From Paenibacillus sp. BJ-4 (GTDB lineage Bacteria > Bacillota > Bacilli > Paenibacillales > Paenibacillaceae), in the NCBI RefSeq assembly GCF_020404765.1, contig NZ_JAIVEM010000140.1:434001-498000 (forward strand): 64,000 nt of DNA, given 5' to 3'. Below are positions 34,416 through 43,614 of this stretch, one piece after another (position 1 is the first letter of the stretch; each line of letters starts with the position of its first letter). The notes under the pieces are model-generated. The model saw only the letters and a program-made list of their open reading frames with translations. It searched no databases and was not told the origin of the DNA. The position numbers and the translations under genes are program-made.

Positions 34416-35828
34416 TTAACCAAGCTCCAGATCTGCAAGCTGCTCCAGCACGGCTTCAATGCGACGTTTATCTTTTTTGAGCATAACGCACTGCATTGAA
34501 GCTTGCAGCAGGTTCGAGATTGTGGTTAATGTATCTGTTTTCAGGGAAGGGGCGCTTCCTTTTTTTATCATGACATCCAGCGCTTCGGCTGCAATTTTTT
34601 GGTGAAGCTCACTATCGGATAGCCATTCAATGAACTGCTCAGTGGTTGGGTGGGAATGTGCGAACAGAGTCCCCCAGCCTTCCACCGGATGATTGACCTT
34701 ATCCCGCATCCAGTCAATAACCCGTGGCGTATGAAAATGCTGTAACTGTCCGTTCGCGGTATAGCCCTCTAATTTGGCATCTGCCTTCGTATGCTGTAGC
34801 AGATCATTGCATACGTATGCCAAGCCTTCCTGCTCGGGCAGGCAGCGGGCGGTCAGATAGGCACGTGTGGACACGAATGCACCCCTAGCATACAGGACAT
34901 TATGTTGAGGAGATGATGTCCATGCTTGCACGGTGTCCGATTCCCATAAGGAGCGCACCCAATCAGCAGCCCCACTCCTTGCGGTTTCGCCCATTAACAC
35001 GGCCCATGTAGCGAATTGAGCTGGGCTTTGTGACATGCGCCGCTCCCAGGCAAGGTAAATATCCTTCGGATTATACGGCTGAAAAGCCTGTAATACAGCA
35101 GGATTATCTACACCATGCATGGTGGTGTAATGGATCAGTGTCTCCAGTGAACGGGCATCCTCCAGCTTTATCGTGCAAAACTTGTCCAACCAGCGTCGCC
35201 ACAGCTGCAGCGGTGGGCTGTTTAGCTGAATGCCCTGCTCGTCTGACACTTCGGACCAATTCCATAACCATAGTCCGTGCAAGGTGAGCATCGTGTCTAT
35301 ATAGACGGGGAGATTTTCCGCGAGCAAGGTAAACTGATCCAACTCGTGATGATAACAGTACACTGCTGGCTCTGTGGCGGATGTCGCCAAATCAAGCAGT
35401 ATCGGATCACCCGCGCCACTATAGTTAAAAATCAGATATTGTTGCTCTTCTGCAGCTGAAAGGGTATCTTCCCCATAGGATGTGAAATAGCTAATATATT
35501 CATAATTCCAGCCAAACTCCCCTGTGATATCGTCAAGAATAATCGGCTCTTGTACAGTGTCATTGCTACTTTCATATGAAAACTTCGGTCCAGTGGCTAC
35601 AATACAGTGTTGAGGAAGGCACCATAGGAAATATAAACTGCCACACCGCTTTATCAATTCAGACAGAGAGGCAGGCAAAGGCATCTGCAGCTGTTCCTCC
35701 AGATTGGTTAGCTCACCTGCGGAAATTCCCTTCGCCCACTGGTATACCACGTCAGACATCCCGCTTTGTCTCAGACGATCTACGATCTGCTCCAGTCTTT
35801 CCAAGGTATGCTCAAAATGTACTGTCAT
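34416..35828 (-). CDS. SMI1/KNR4 (SUKH)-domain protein
   Basis: A 470-residue protein. ATG 35828 is preceded by AAAGGAGGAGGA on this strand. Residues about 30-170 fit the SUKH fold: LEEQLQMPLPASLSELIKRCG, then a block ending in YLIFNYSGAGDPILLDL, then AVYCYHHEL. The rest is helical and unassigned. SUKH proteins are common immunity proteins against polymorphic toxins but also have other roles. No toxin is encoded nearby. It is convergent with the TetR gene. Confidence 0.72.
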   Translation of the reverse strand: MTVHFEHTLERLEQIVDRLRQSGMSDVVYQWAKGISAGELTNLEEQLQMPLPASLSELIKRCGSLYFLWCLPQHCIVATGPKFSYESSNDTVQEPIILDDITGEFGWNYEYISYFTSYGEDTLSAAEEQQYLIFNYSGAGDPILLDLATSATEPAVYCYHHELDQFTLLAENLPVYIDTMLTLHGLWLWNWSEVSDEQGIQLNSPPLQLWRRWLDKFCTIKLEDARSLETLIHYTTMHGVDNPAVLQAFQPYNPKDIYLAWERRMSQSPAQFATWAVLMGETARSGAADWVRSLWESDTVQAWTSSPQHNVLYARGAFVSTRAYLTARCLPEQEGLAYVCNDLLQHTKADAKLEGYTANGQLQHFHTPRVIDWMRDKVNHPVEGWGTLFAHSHPTTEQFIEWLSDSELHQKIAAEALDVMIKKGSAPSLKTDTLTTISNLLQASMQCVMLKKDKRRIEAVLEQLADLELG

Positions 35829-36056
35829 CAGTATTCCTCCTCCTTTTGCTCCAAAACCCGGAAATGCTGTTTGTATGTTGTAAGGAAACCCAATACATAT
35901 AGGATGCACCTGCTTTCTGGTACTTAATCTATAGGGATAGGGTCCAAATATAAATGAGAGATATGCTATAATCAGGAAATAAATTAGTTATCATTTAGTC
36001 TATCGTAATTACGTAGGAACTACAATTTATAAGGAGATGAAGGAGGAACACCTTAT

Positions 36057-37691
36057 ATGTCATCAGAGATACAAACATACATAGATCCGATATTCGAGGC
36101 GATTGATCAGGTGTACGCTTCTGAGCAAAAGCGCATCGCCGAATTTCAGACCAAAAGCGTCCTTCACGAAGGAATTCATGAATACTTGAACGTTATGTGC
36201 AATATGAACGGGTTGCGGGTGGATACCTATGAGCTGTTTGATTGGGACAGCCGTAGACCGGATATCGAAATTCCTGGTTTTACGGAGGGAGTAACACTTC
36301 AACAGGTGGAGCACGAATGGATGCCTGAGATCAAGAGACGACTGGAGGCGCTGTTCAATTCCGATAAGTTTAGCCCCATGTTCTTTCGCTATCGGCTGGA
36401 ATTTCATCTGGAGGTCGTTTTGGAGAGGAAATCCAGTTATTTTACATTCTTGCTTCTAAATGAACATAAGCGGGAGCTGTTGTTAGCCACTATACAAAGG
36501 TTTGTAGAACAGAAGCTCAATCCTGCCAGCAAGGCCGTGCCCAAGGAAAAGGATGATTTTTTCTTTGTGAGGCATCTGCTTGATCCTCATTTGTATCCTG
36601 TAGATGCTGACCGGATAGGAGAGCTTCTCGATCGAATGGATGCAAAAGTGAAGATCAGCCGCAATCGTCAGGAAGCATGGAGACACCAGCTCAGCAGTGG
36701 CTTGAAGTGTTGGGCCGAGGAAGTATTTCTGGCGAAATATGCAGATCGGGAAAGAAGCTATGGGCTCGACTTCATTGTGAAGCCTGATGTTCGCCCTTCA
36801 GATATCCCTGCGTCGGCAATGGAGATGTTTCTGCTGACCGCGATGCGAGTGGGTTCGACCAATGCCGATGCACGGCAAAAATATTTGGAAATGGCTTCAC
36901 AGCTAGGCTCGGAGCAGGCTGCGTATTGGCTCAAGAACGGCTCAGGCAGCATTCCAGCTTTATATACAAGCGAGCGTGTCACCTGCCGGGCGAATGATAT
37001 TTTGCAGACGCTAGAGGTTCAAATTCGTTCGGAGGAAGAAGAGAGCTACAGGGAAGCGGTCCAATATCTTTGCGATATTTTACGGAAAGGCTTTACCAAA
37101 GAATATCGAATGAAGCTCAAGAGCAAGGTGAAAAATGTTCTGCCTGTACCCAAGCTGGCTAAATCTGCATTACATCGGTTCTTCGCTAATGCACTCGAAT
37201 ACCCCGCGCTGTATCCCTTGCTTGCTGAATATGCCGAGCTTGTAATGGAAGAGTTCGCGTGGTACAACGATGTGGAGCCAGGGGAAAAATCGGCGATGCC
37301 GGGAACCTATGCGGTGATGGGACTAGGCCTCAAAGGAACAGACTATTTCCCATTGGTCATCCGTTATATGAAGCTGGTGGACAGTGAACATCAGTCGGTA
37401 CAGGACGGCTATGCGGCTGTATTTGTCGACACGCACGGTCTGACACCACACAGCATTCCGGTGTGGACTGCGATCATTTTGGCGGGCAACGAGTCTGCCA
37501 AGCCGTTGAAATCGGCTGGAATTGAAAATGTAGAGCAGGCGCAGGCGTTAGTAGATGAACTGGTGAAGCTGGAGGACTACGAGCGAGAGGTGCTCATTTA
37601 TCGCATTTGGGGCGGTGCGAAAAAACTAAAAAACAGCCTGAAACAGGCTGTTCCTGAGGTAAAAGAGTTGCTGGAGCCTTTTATTCCATAA
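36057..37691 (+). CDS. Large hypothetical protein (544 aa), possibly DUF6138-like
   Basis: A soluble 544-residue protein, largely alpha-helical, starting at ATG 36057 after AAGGAGATGAAGGAGG. No catalytic motif was recognised. It resembles, from memory, a Bacillales family of unknown function (DUF6138) found near immunity-type genes; this needs a profile search. It is the only plus-strand gene within the 34-41 kb island and overlaps the following minus-strand gene tail to tail by 11 bases. Confidence 0.6.
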   Translation: MSSEIQTYIDPIFEAIDQVYASEQKRIAEFQTKSVLHEGIHEYLNVMCNMNGLRVDTYELFDWDSRRPDIEIPGFTEGVTLQQVEHEWMPEIKRRLEALFNSDKFSPMFFRYRLEFHLEVVLERKSSYFTFLLLNEHKRELLLATIQRFVEQKLNPASKAVPKEKDDFFFVRHLLDPHLYPVDADRIGELLDRMDAKVKISRNRQEAWRHQLSSGLKCWAEEVFLAKYADRERSYGLDFIVKPDVRPSDIPASAMEMFLLTAMRVGSTNADARQKYLEMASQLGSEQAAYWLKNGSGSIPALYTSERVTCRANDILQTLEVQIRSEEEESYREAVQYLCDILRKGFTKEYRMKLKSKVKNVLPVPKLAKSALHRFFANALEYPALYPLLAEYAELVMEEFAWYNDVEPGEKSAMPGTYAVMGLGLKGTDYFPLVIRYMKLVDSEHQSVQDGYAAVFVDTHGLTPHSIPVWTAIILAGNESAKPLKSAGIENVEQAQALVDELVKLEDYEREVLIYRIWGGAKKLKNSLKQAVPEVKELLEPFIP

Positions 37692-38040
37692 AAGCATCGT
37701 ATTCGTAGTAATACTGAAGTCCCTGTGCGATACGTTGGAGGCTCGGCTTGCTGCCGCTGCGGTGTAGCACTTCAATAACATCCTGCACAGTGGCTACCTC
37801 CAGCCATGTCTGTACGTGGTGATCAGGGAGGGCTGCCGGAATACTTTCATCCAGATGGTTGGTGACGGTGAGTCCTGCATCCTCCAGCTCCCACAGTTCT
37901 TCCTCCGGGATGATGTAATAGGCATTATCAATAGGGTTGCTTTGAAAACGGTCCAGATTGGTAAATATCCATTCGTTTATTTCCGTTTGTCTAACGGTTT
38001 GAACTAATGCTTCCAGACTGTCAAAAGTTTGTATGCTCAT
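37681..38040 (-). CDS. Small acidic hypothetical protein (119 aa)
   Basis: Not recognised. The product is acidic, with YYIIPEEELWELEDAG near residue 42 and a helical C-terminus. ATG 38040 follows GGGAGACCTCCG on this strand, and it lies 16 bases after the zinc-ribbon gene, so the two form an operon. Size and company suggest an immunity-type protein; there is no direct evidence. Confidence 0.6.
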   Translation of the reverse strand: MSIQTFDSLEALVQTVRQTEINEWIFTNLDRFQSNPIDNAYYIIPEEELWELEDAGLTVTNHLDESIPAALPDHHVQTWLEVATVQDVIEVLHRSGSKPSLQRIAQGLQYYYEYDAFME

Positions 38041-38056
38041 GCTCGGAGGTCTCCCT

Positions 38057-38680
38057 TTATGTAGCTTGCTTATGCTGCAGCTTTTGCAATATTTTTAGGA
38101 TGGCCTGTCGATTCTTCGCATCCTTAATGTACTTGGGAATGGAGTGGGATGCTGTACGCAGCATACCACCTACGGGTTTTTCCCGCAGCTCGGCAGAGAT
38201 ATAGGAGAGCAGGTAATTCAGGTGTGCCCGATTGAGCGCCCAGACCGGTTTACCTCGATAGTAGTCAAGGAAGTATAGCTGGAGCTTGAAGATAGGGTCT
38301 TTTCCGTTCTGGATTACGTTTTTATGCCATTCACGCAATTGAACACGATGCACCGGAACCTGATTATGTGTCTCACAGTGAGGGCAGGCCATATTCGTAT
38401 ATTTGTGTGTGACTGTGCGCTCGTCGTGAACCTCTATATTAAAATATCTCTCACAATAGCTGCATACGCCACGTGCATAGAATTTAAATGATTCTGGCTG
38501 CTGATAGGTATGGTAGCAATGAGAACATCGAAGAACGTAATAACAGTCTTTTTTTGATTTGGAGATAAAAGCTTGCCCTTGGCAACGGGGACAATGAACG
38601 GCTACCTGTTCTTCCCGCCAAATTAAAGCGCTAAAATCATATTTATAGCCATAATCATCCTTGAAGCGTTTCTGTTCCAT
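38057..38680 (-). CDS. Multi-zinc-ribbon protein (207 aa)
   Basis: Four CxxC pairs (CPRC, CSHC, CSYC, CPHC) within residues 30-105 define two zinc ribbons. A basic helical C-terminal half follows. ATG 38680 follows AAAAGGAGGAACGG on this strand. The function is unknown; nucleic acid binding is plausible. Its start overlaps the degenerate Imm26-like ORF upstream. Confidence 0.7.
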   Translation of the reverse strand: MEQKRFKDDYGYKYDFSALIWREEQVAVHCPRCQGQAFISKSKKDCYYVLRCSHCYHTYQQPESFKFYARGVCSYCERYFNIEVHDERTVTHKYTNMACPHCETHNQVPVHRVQLREWHKNVIQNGKDPIFKLQLYFLDYYRGKPVWALNRAHLNYLLSYISAELREKPVGGMLRTASHSIPKYIKDAKNRQAILKILQKLQHKQAT

Positions 38681-38844
38681 GTCCGTTCCTCCTTTTCGAA
38701 AAGATCGTAAAAACGCACATTTTTAACACCTGAAAATGAGCTTTTCAATGGTGCGCAGATCACCTGACACACCGCAAACCGGCCGTCATGCGTAGGGATA
38801 ACAAAAATACCTCCTTCCCGATGTTTTACTCTTTTGAATATCAT
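38623..38844 (-). pseudogene. Imm26-like immunity gene, 5' remnant
   Basis: The 73-codon ORF begins MIFKRVKHREGGIFVIPTHD and continues to VRFYDLFEK, matching the start of Imm26-type immunity proteins (basic start, G-D/G-IF-x-IP, DGR-F/Y-A). Intact members are about twice as long. After residue about 50 the frame runs into the ribosome binding site and start of the zinc-ribbon gene. ATG 38844 overlaps the upstream stop region (TGACGATG), as expected from an original operon. Probably a deletion remnant. Confidence 0.55.
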
Positions 38845-38846
38845 CG

Positions 38847-39312
38847 TCAGGCCAGCTCTTCCTGAAGGATCTCTGTTTTCAAACCTTTTGTGTTGGTAAT
38901 CGTAATACTGATCGCATCAAAGCCGTTTCGCTTTGTCTCTTCAAAATCGCATCAGGGGAGTACGATGGTTCTGCTGTTCCTCTGTATATGTCTCGCATAG
39001 CAATGCATCGTAACCATGTCGGGTTCCATCAAAAATCACGATCTGTTCGCCGTTAACCGCATTCTCCGCAATCACGAGTTGGGGCGCAAATTCAGTCACG
39101 GCAATCAGCTCGTCCATAAGCTCTCCATAATAAAAAATGTGAAACTTCGTATGTCCGGTCTGTGAACGGAGTTTGCCTGTCCATTCCTGCTCGATCCATG
39201 CCTCCGGGTGTTCGGGTACAACCCATCCATCCAAATAAGCGGGTCCTAAATTAAGATGCTGTGTTCCTGCCATTAGCAAGCCCATCCTTTCTGCTCGTTG
39301 AGTAATTGTCAT
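38847..39312 (-). pseudogene. Frameshifted hypothetical gene
   Basis: ATG 39312 gives 123 codons (MTITQRAERMGLLMAGTQHL...) ending in TPLMRF and a stop at 38941. A neighbouring frame starting at the same spot reads DFEETKRNGFDAISITITNT and ends with ILQEELA at 38847, directly before the Imm26-like start. A single-base change near 38955 would restore a protein of about 155 residues. The family was not recognised. A sequencing error is an alternative explanation. Confidence 0.55.
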
Positions 39313-39445
39313 TAGAAGTCTCTTGACCTAATACACATCTCTCAGTTTGTAGTTGAAAAGGGACATACTCCTTTCCGACTGAAATAAAGCTACTCTAGCA
39401 TAAAGGTTATACTGAGACGACCTGGCTGTGTATAAGTCTATGAGA

Positions 39446-40075
39446 TCATGTCATGGACAAGGTGACAATTTTGTTGGCCTCATCCACGTCTATCTTCACA
39501 TTCACTCCCAGCTTGTCCTTGAATAGCTTGCTGATATTGATATAGTCATCCTTCACCGCACTACTCGATCTACCGGTTGTGCGAGTCATCCCTGCGGTGA
39601 TGATAGAACGAGTATATGTCTTGTCGAGTTCGGCTTCGGGATTGTAGGTATAGATTATTTGCTCCTGTAGATTGTAAAAATGGGTTAACACAGTGTAGTC
39701 GCTTGCGTTCTCATACTGCTTTTCCTCACGAACATATTCGGGATCGTCCATAGTATAGTGGATTCCCCCGTCCAAAAAAGGATTTTCCTTGGAGGGCCTG
39801 AGTTCATATTGTCCATAGGCTATCTGAAACAGGTACTCTAAGCCAGAGGCATCCACCTGATAGTAGAGCTGACGATTGTCTCCTTTTTTGTCTATAGCGG
39901 CAAAGCTGCTGATTAAAGGCCAGGCATCGTACTTTTTACCCTTTACCTCCACAGCAAGCTTGTAATGTACAAGCACCTTTTCATTTTGAAATAACCCAAA
40001 GCTGCTCATAATGAAATAGGCAGGCACACATAAAATCCCGATAATAAATATGAATATAAATATTTTTACACGCAT
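39446..40075 (-). CDS. Membrane-anchored hypothetical protein (209 aa)
   Basis: One N-terminal hydrophobic segment (VKIFIFIFIIGILCVPAYFI) acts as signal or anchor. The exposed part is mixed and polar with no known motif. ATG 40075 follows AAAGGAGAATCACTC on this strand. It may be an envelope protein or a membrane-bound immunity protein; neither is shown. Confidence 0.6.
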   Translation of the reverse strand: MRVKIFIFIFIIGILCVPAYFIMSSFGLFQNEKVLVHYKLAVEVKGKKYDAWPLISSFAAIDKKGDNRQLYYQVDASGLEYLFQIAYGQYELRPSKENPFLDGGIHYTMDDPEYVREEKQYENASDYTVLTHFYNLQEQIIYTYNPEAELDKTYTRSIITAGMTRTTGRSSSAVKDDYINISKLFKDKLGVNVKIDVDEANKIVTLSMT

Positions 40076-40180
40076 GAGTAGAGTGATTCTCCTTTGGTTG
40101 TCGATTATGTGGACAGCTCCCGTTTGGCTGATGCGCCGAATTCCTAGTATGATAGTCGGTTGCTGGCTGTGATCCGCGTA

Positions 40181-40384
40181 TTACCCAATGACCTTCAGCG
40201 CTTCCATTCGAACAAGCTCATTCTCGGACAGTCGCTGCGCCAGCCGCAACAGCCATGTAGTAGTTTCCGCCACGGGGTGGGGGATCGCCGTCAAATCACG
40301 TAATGATACCAACCGATCTTCATTCGATAGTGTAGGGAAAACAGATAGGAATGTCTTTTCGTTATCATCAGCCTGTATGGACAT
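40181..40384 (-). CDS. Small hypothetical protein (67 aa)
   Basis: Third gene of a compact minus-strand set. ATG 40384 has GGGGG seven bases upstream; an earlier ATG at 40423 overlaps the previous gene but has no ribosome binding site. Not recognised. Confidence 0.45.
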   Translation of the reverse strand: MSIQADDNEKTFLSVFPTLSNEDRLVSLRDLTAIPHPVAETTTWLLRLAQRLSENELVRMEALKVIG

Positions 40385-40409
40385 ACAAAACCCCCGTTTC
40401 TGCGTCAGA

Positions 40410-40820
40410 TTACTTTTTCTCATATCTGTAATTTGACAAAGCTTCCTCTGTTCCACCGCCCTCCAGCAATACCATGACCGTATAGGAAATGGTGTCTATC
40501 CATTTGTCGAGTGTATGGATCTGCTCTACTGTCAATAGATTGTTTCGTTGCAGCATACTGTCAGGGTACAAGGCCCATGCTCGTGTATACTGGCAAATCC
40601 CCCACAGTTCGGCAATTAGCTCCCGCTCTACGGATGATTTCTGCAACTCATCTGCCAGCACTTCAATGATGGTCATTAGCTCATGAAAGTTGTCCTCGAT
40701 CAGCTCTCCCTGAAAGGGGCGGAGCATCCCTAGAAATCCATTTTGCATTTGGGGGTGATTCAGATCATCATGCATAAAAGCATGACATCGTAGCAGTTCG
40801 CGGGCCCCCTGTCTATTCAT
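40410..40820 (-). CDS. Hypothetical helical protein (136 aa)
   Basis: ATG 40820 overlaps the stop of the preceding gene as ATGAATAG, indicating translational coupling. The product is mainly helical (NFHELMTIIEVLADELQ; LTVEQIHTLDKWIDTISYTV). Not recognised. A longer in-frame reading to 40928 is within the upstream gene and is rejected. Confidence 0.6.
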   Translation of the reverse strand: MNRQGARELLRCHAFMHDDLNHPQMQNGFLGMLRPFQGELIEDNFHELMTIIEVLADELQKSSVERELIAELWGICQYTRAWALYPDSMLQRNNLLTVEQIHTLDKWIDTISYTVMVLLEGGGTEEALSNYRYEKK

Positions 40821-41457
40821 GGAGTTCCGTAATCTCTGCACGGATGCCTCTGCACAGAAAACTACCTGATAATCCCGACAAGGCATCAATATCGACGACC
40901 ATATCTGCTTCTTCATAACGGAAATCAAGCTGCAAAATGATATTTTCTGTTTCTACCGGGGTTAATACATGCTCTTTGGTTTCCAAAAATGTAAAAGTGA
41001 CCGCGTAACGGGGAATGTCCTTGGCCGGAGCCTCCGGCGTGACAGGTGCCTCAGACGAAGGCTCCAGCTCCGGAGATTTGGGCACTAGTACAGTGGCGGG
41101 GGATAGCTCAATCGTTAGTGTAATCTGGTCTTTTGTCATATTGGCAGCCGTAATTCGGTCATAATGAAAGGGAGGGAAGTAGCCAAGCTTTTCTACAATG
41201 CTGTCCGCTCCTTGAATAGAAACGGTTGGAGAGAAGGCCAGTTCCAGTCCGATGGAGCCTGCCAACTGGTTTTCATATTGTGGATTGATCCGTATAAGGG
41301 CCTGTTCCGGCTCCACCTTCAAAATCGTGCCAATGAAATACTGTGTGCCATGAATCAGAACAATATCATGGGGAACGAACGGCAATGTTCCTCCGGCTTG
41401 ATAATGAATAAGATAATCGTTTTTTGTTTTTTCGACGCGCTGAACTTGAATACGCAT
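40813..41457 (-). CDS. Hypothetical protein (214 aa), first gene of a three-gene set
   Basis: ATG 41457 follows CAGGAGGTTGCAGC on this strand. The N-terminal half looks beta-rich (DYLIHYQAGGTLPFVPHD). A Pro/Glu/Ala-rich linker follows near residues 125-150, then another beta-rich region (ILQLDFRYEEADMVVDIDAL). No family recognised. It is coupled to the next two small genes on this strand. Confidence 0.6.
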   Translation of the reverse strand: MRIQVQRVEKTKNDYLIHYQAGGTLPFVPHDIVLIHGTQYFIGTILKVEPEQALIRINPQYENQLAGSIGLELAFSPTVSIQGADSIVEKLGYFPPFHYDRITAANMTKDQITLTIELSPATVLVPKSPELEPSSEAPVTPEAPAKDIPRYAVTFTFLETKEHVLTPVETENIILQLDFRYEEADMVVDIDALSGLSGSFLCRGIRAEITELHE

Positions 41458-41588
41458 ATGCTGCAACCTCCTGAGGGTGTAATAGTGTGACGGTTTGGTT
41501 AGTATGTGGTAAAGGGAAGGGCGCTTCTCCTACCATAATATATGACATGGAGACTGAATTCATCTTTTACAATGTTCATTAAAATCGT

Positions 41589-41617
41589 TTGGAAACCTGT
41601 TCAACTTCGCGTATACT
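41589..41617 (+). promoter_or_regulatory. Sigma-A promoter of the DEAD-box helicase
   Basis: TTGGAA (41589-41594), 17-base spacer, TATACT (41612-41617). The transcript would have an untranslated leader of about 210 bases with a GGGAG/CTCCC-type hairpin near 41700-41722, which may matter for cold or autoregulation. The rest of 41467-41837 shows nothing else. Confidence 0.6.
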
Positions 41618-41837
41618 AGGAAAGTCATAAATGGAACGGCCTGAGCCGCCTTGCGGCCGTATGTTGGTTACAGGAACAGATTCAACGATAACGGATAAGC
41701 TCCCTTCCTGAAAAGGGGAGAATGAGAACCGATACAAAAATGGGAATTCTGAACTATGGAACGATAGATGTCATATGGCACATGAAACCTATTTTACGTG
41801 ACACATATTGAATACAGATAAGGGAAGTGAATACCAA

Positions 41838-43409
41838 TTGAAGAATTTTGCAGCATTAGGCGTAGGGCAGCATTGGGTAGACGTCTTAAAAGAGCAGGGG
41901 ATTACAGCCCCCACCCCGGTACAGCAGGAATCTATTCCACTGTTGATGCAAGATCAGGATGTTATTGCCGAGGCACATACGGGAACAGGTAAAACGCTTG
42001 CGTTTTTACTGCCGATTTTGCAAAAAATGAATTTGGAAAAGCGTCATCCGCAGGCGCTCGTAATTGCGCCTACGCGTGAGCTGGCGCTCCAGATTACGGA
42101 GGAAGCGAAACGACTGGCTGCGATAGAGCCGAAGCTGTCATTACTGGCTGTTTACGGAGGACAGGATGTAGAGCGTCAGCTCCGTAAACTGAAAGGCGGC
42201 GCACAACTGATTATTGGCACACCCGGGCGTCTGCTGGATCATTTGAGACGTGGCACGCTGGATTTGGGCGGCGTTAAAATGCTGGTGCTGGATGAAGCCG
42301 ATCAAATGCTACACATGGGCTTTTTGAACGATGTGGAGACGATTCTGCAGGAGGTTCCTTACCGGAGACAAACAATGCTGTTCTCCGCAACGATGCCAGC
42401 CGGTATCCGTAAGCTGGCTCGTGTATATATGAACGAACCGATAGATGTCAAAGTGAAATCCGCTTCTTCCGTTCCGGTGAGCCAAATCCGTCAGGTAGTT
42501 GTGCAAACAACAGACCGGGGCAAGCAACAGGCATTGGTGGACATGCTGAATACAGACCGCCCGTATTTGGCAGTTATTTTCTGCCGTACGAAGCGCCGTG
42601 CTGCCAAGCTGAACGAGGAACTGCAGGAGATGGGCTTCGCAAGCGGAGAGCTTCACGGAGATTTGTCCCAGAATAAGCGTGAGCAGGTAATGAAGGCGTT
42701 CCGTGAAGCGAAACTTCAATTGCTCGTAGCGACTGATGTCGCTGCACGCGGCCTGGATGTAGAAGGTGTCACACATGTCTTCAACTATGATATGCCGCAG
42801 GATGCCGAAAGCTATATCCACCGCATCGGGCGTACCGGCCGTGCCGGAGGCAAAGGTGTGGCGGTGACGCTCGCCACACCAAGGGATGTTCCAGAGCTTC
42901 GGAACATCCAGAAGGTCGCTGGTGTCACATTCACCAGCAGTGAGGGCGGCGGGCAGCGTAGACCTGCTCCCGATACGGCTGAGCGGCAGGGTGGAGAACG
43001 CCGCTCGGGCAGAAACGACCGCCGTTCCTTCGGCGGCGATTCCGGCGGCGGACGCCGGGGCAACGGCCGCGAACAGGCGGGCCGTCGTGACGGTGCAGGC
43101 GGCGAGCGTCGCTCCAGCCGCAGTAGCAGCGAACGCGGCGGATACGACCGCAGCAGCGGCGGTTCCGCACGCGGAGGCCAAGGCCGCTCTGCCGGGCAAA
43201 GCGGCGAACGCGGCGGATACGACCGCAGCAGTGGCGGTTCCGCACGCGGAGGCCAAGGCCGCTCCGCCGGGCAAAGCGGCGAACGCGGTGGATACGACCG
43301 CAGCAGTGGCGGTTCCGCACGCGGAGGCCAGGGAGGTCGCGGTGGACAAGCCAAAGGCGGTCCGCGTGGTGGTCAAGGACAGGGAGGCCGTCGTGGACGG
43401 TCCAGATAG
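41838..43409 (+). CDS. DEAD-box ATP-dependent RNA helicase with RGG-repeat tail
   Basis: A 523-residue helicase. The core (1-365) shows the Q motif, AHTGTGKTLAF (I), PTRELALQ (Ia), TPGRLLDH, VLDEADQML (II), FSATMP (III), VIFCRTKRRA, ATDVAARGLDV and YIHRIGRTGRAG (VI). The C-terminal 150 residues are Arg/Gly-rich, with three near-identical 25-residue repeats. Such tails bind RNA and ribosomes; the protein is CshA-like. TTG 41838 after AAGGGAAG is preferred, since an upstream TTG at 41808 has no ribosome binding site. Confidence 0.92.
   Translation: MKNFAALGVGQHWVDVLKEQGITAPTPVQQESIPLLMQDQDVIAEAHTGTGKTLAFLLPILQKMNLEKRHPQALVIAPTRELALQITEEAKRLAAIEPKLSLLAVYGGQDVERQLRKLKGGAQLIIGTPGRLLDHLRRGTLDLGGVKMLVLDEADQMLHMGFLNDVETILQEVPYRRQTMLFSATMPAGIRKLARVYMNEPIDVKVKSASSVPVSQIRQVVVQTTDRGKQQALVDMLNTDRPYLAVIFCRTKRRAAKLNEELQEMGFASGELHGDLSQNKREQVMKAFREAKLQLLVATDVAARGLDVEGVTHVFNYDMPQDAESYIHRIGRTGRAGGKGVAVTLATPRDVPELRNIQKVAGVTFTSSEGGGQRRPAPDTAERQGGERRSGRNDRRSFGGDSGGGRRGNGREQAGRRDGAGGERRSSRSSSERGGYDRSSGGSARGGQGRSAGQSGERGGYDRSSGGSARGGQGRSAGQSGERGGYDRSSGGSARGGQGGRGGQAKGGPRGGQGQGGRRGRSR
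43128..43352 (+). repeat. Three tandem 75-bp coding repeats in the helicase tail
   Basis: Units at 43128-43202, 43203-43277 and 43278-43352 encode ERGGYDRSSGGSARGGQG plus a linker. They are nearly identical at DNA level except for the end of the third. Copy number may vary between strains. Confidence 0.9.
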
Positions 43410-43450
43410 ATAAAACGAGCGTTCTCATAGAATGCTTAGCTATGGTTATT

Positions 43451-43493
43451 ATAATAGCCCCGGAGAGGCTCATCTTCCGGGGCTATTATAATC
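43451..43493. terminator. Terminator after the helicase gene
   Basis: ATAATAGCCCCGG (43451-43463) pairs with CCGGGGCTATTAT (43477-43489); A/T tracts on both sides. Confidence 0.8.
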
Positions 43494-43614
43494 TTCATTC
43501 ATGTCGCCTGAAGGGGCAGCATCATATGCTGGAATAAGCAGCGGAGCTGCTTTGAAAATAAAAGGTTAGCGTGTGGGGACCTTGTTAAAGAAAATGATGG
43601 AGGGGTTATACATT

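Noticed and set aside
43128-43352. Regular repeats considered as a CRISPR array
   Set aside because: Units are contiguous and in frame, with no unique spacers, and encode the helicase tail.
42309-43376. 355-codon minus-strand ORF rich in Ala/Thr opposite the helicase
   Set aside because: It mirrors the RGG-repeat coding sequence and helicase core; low complexity and no start signals.
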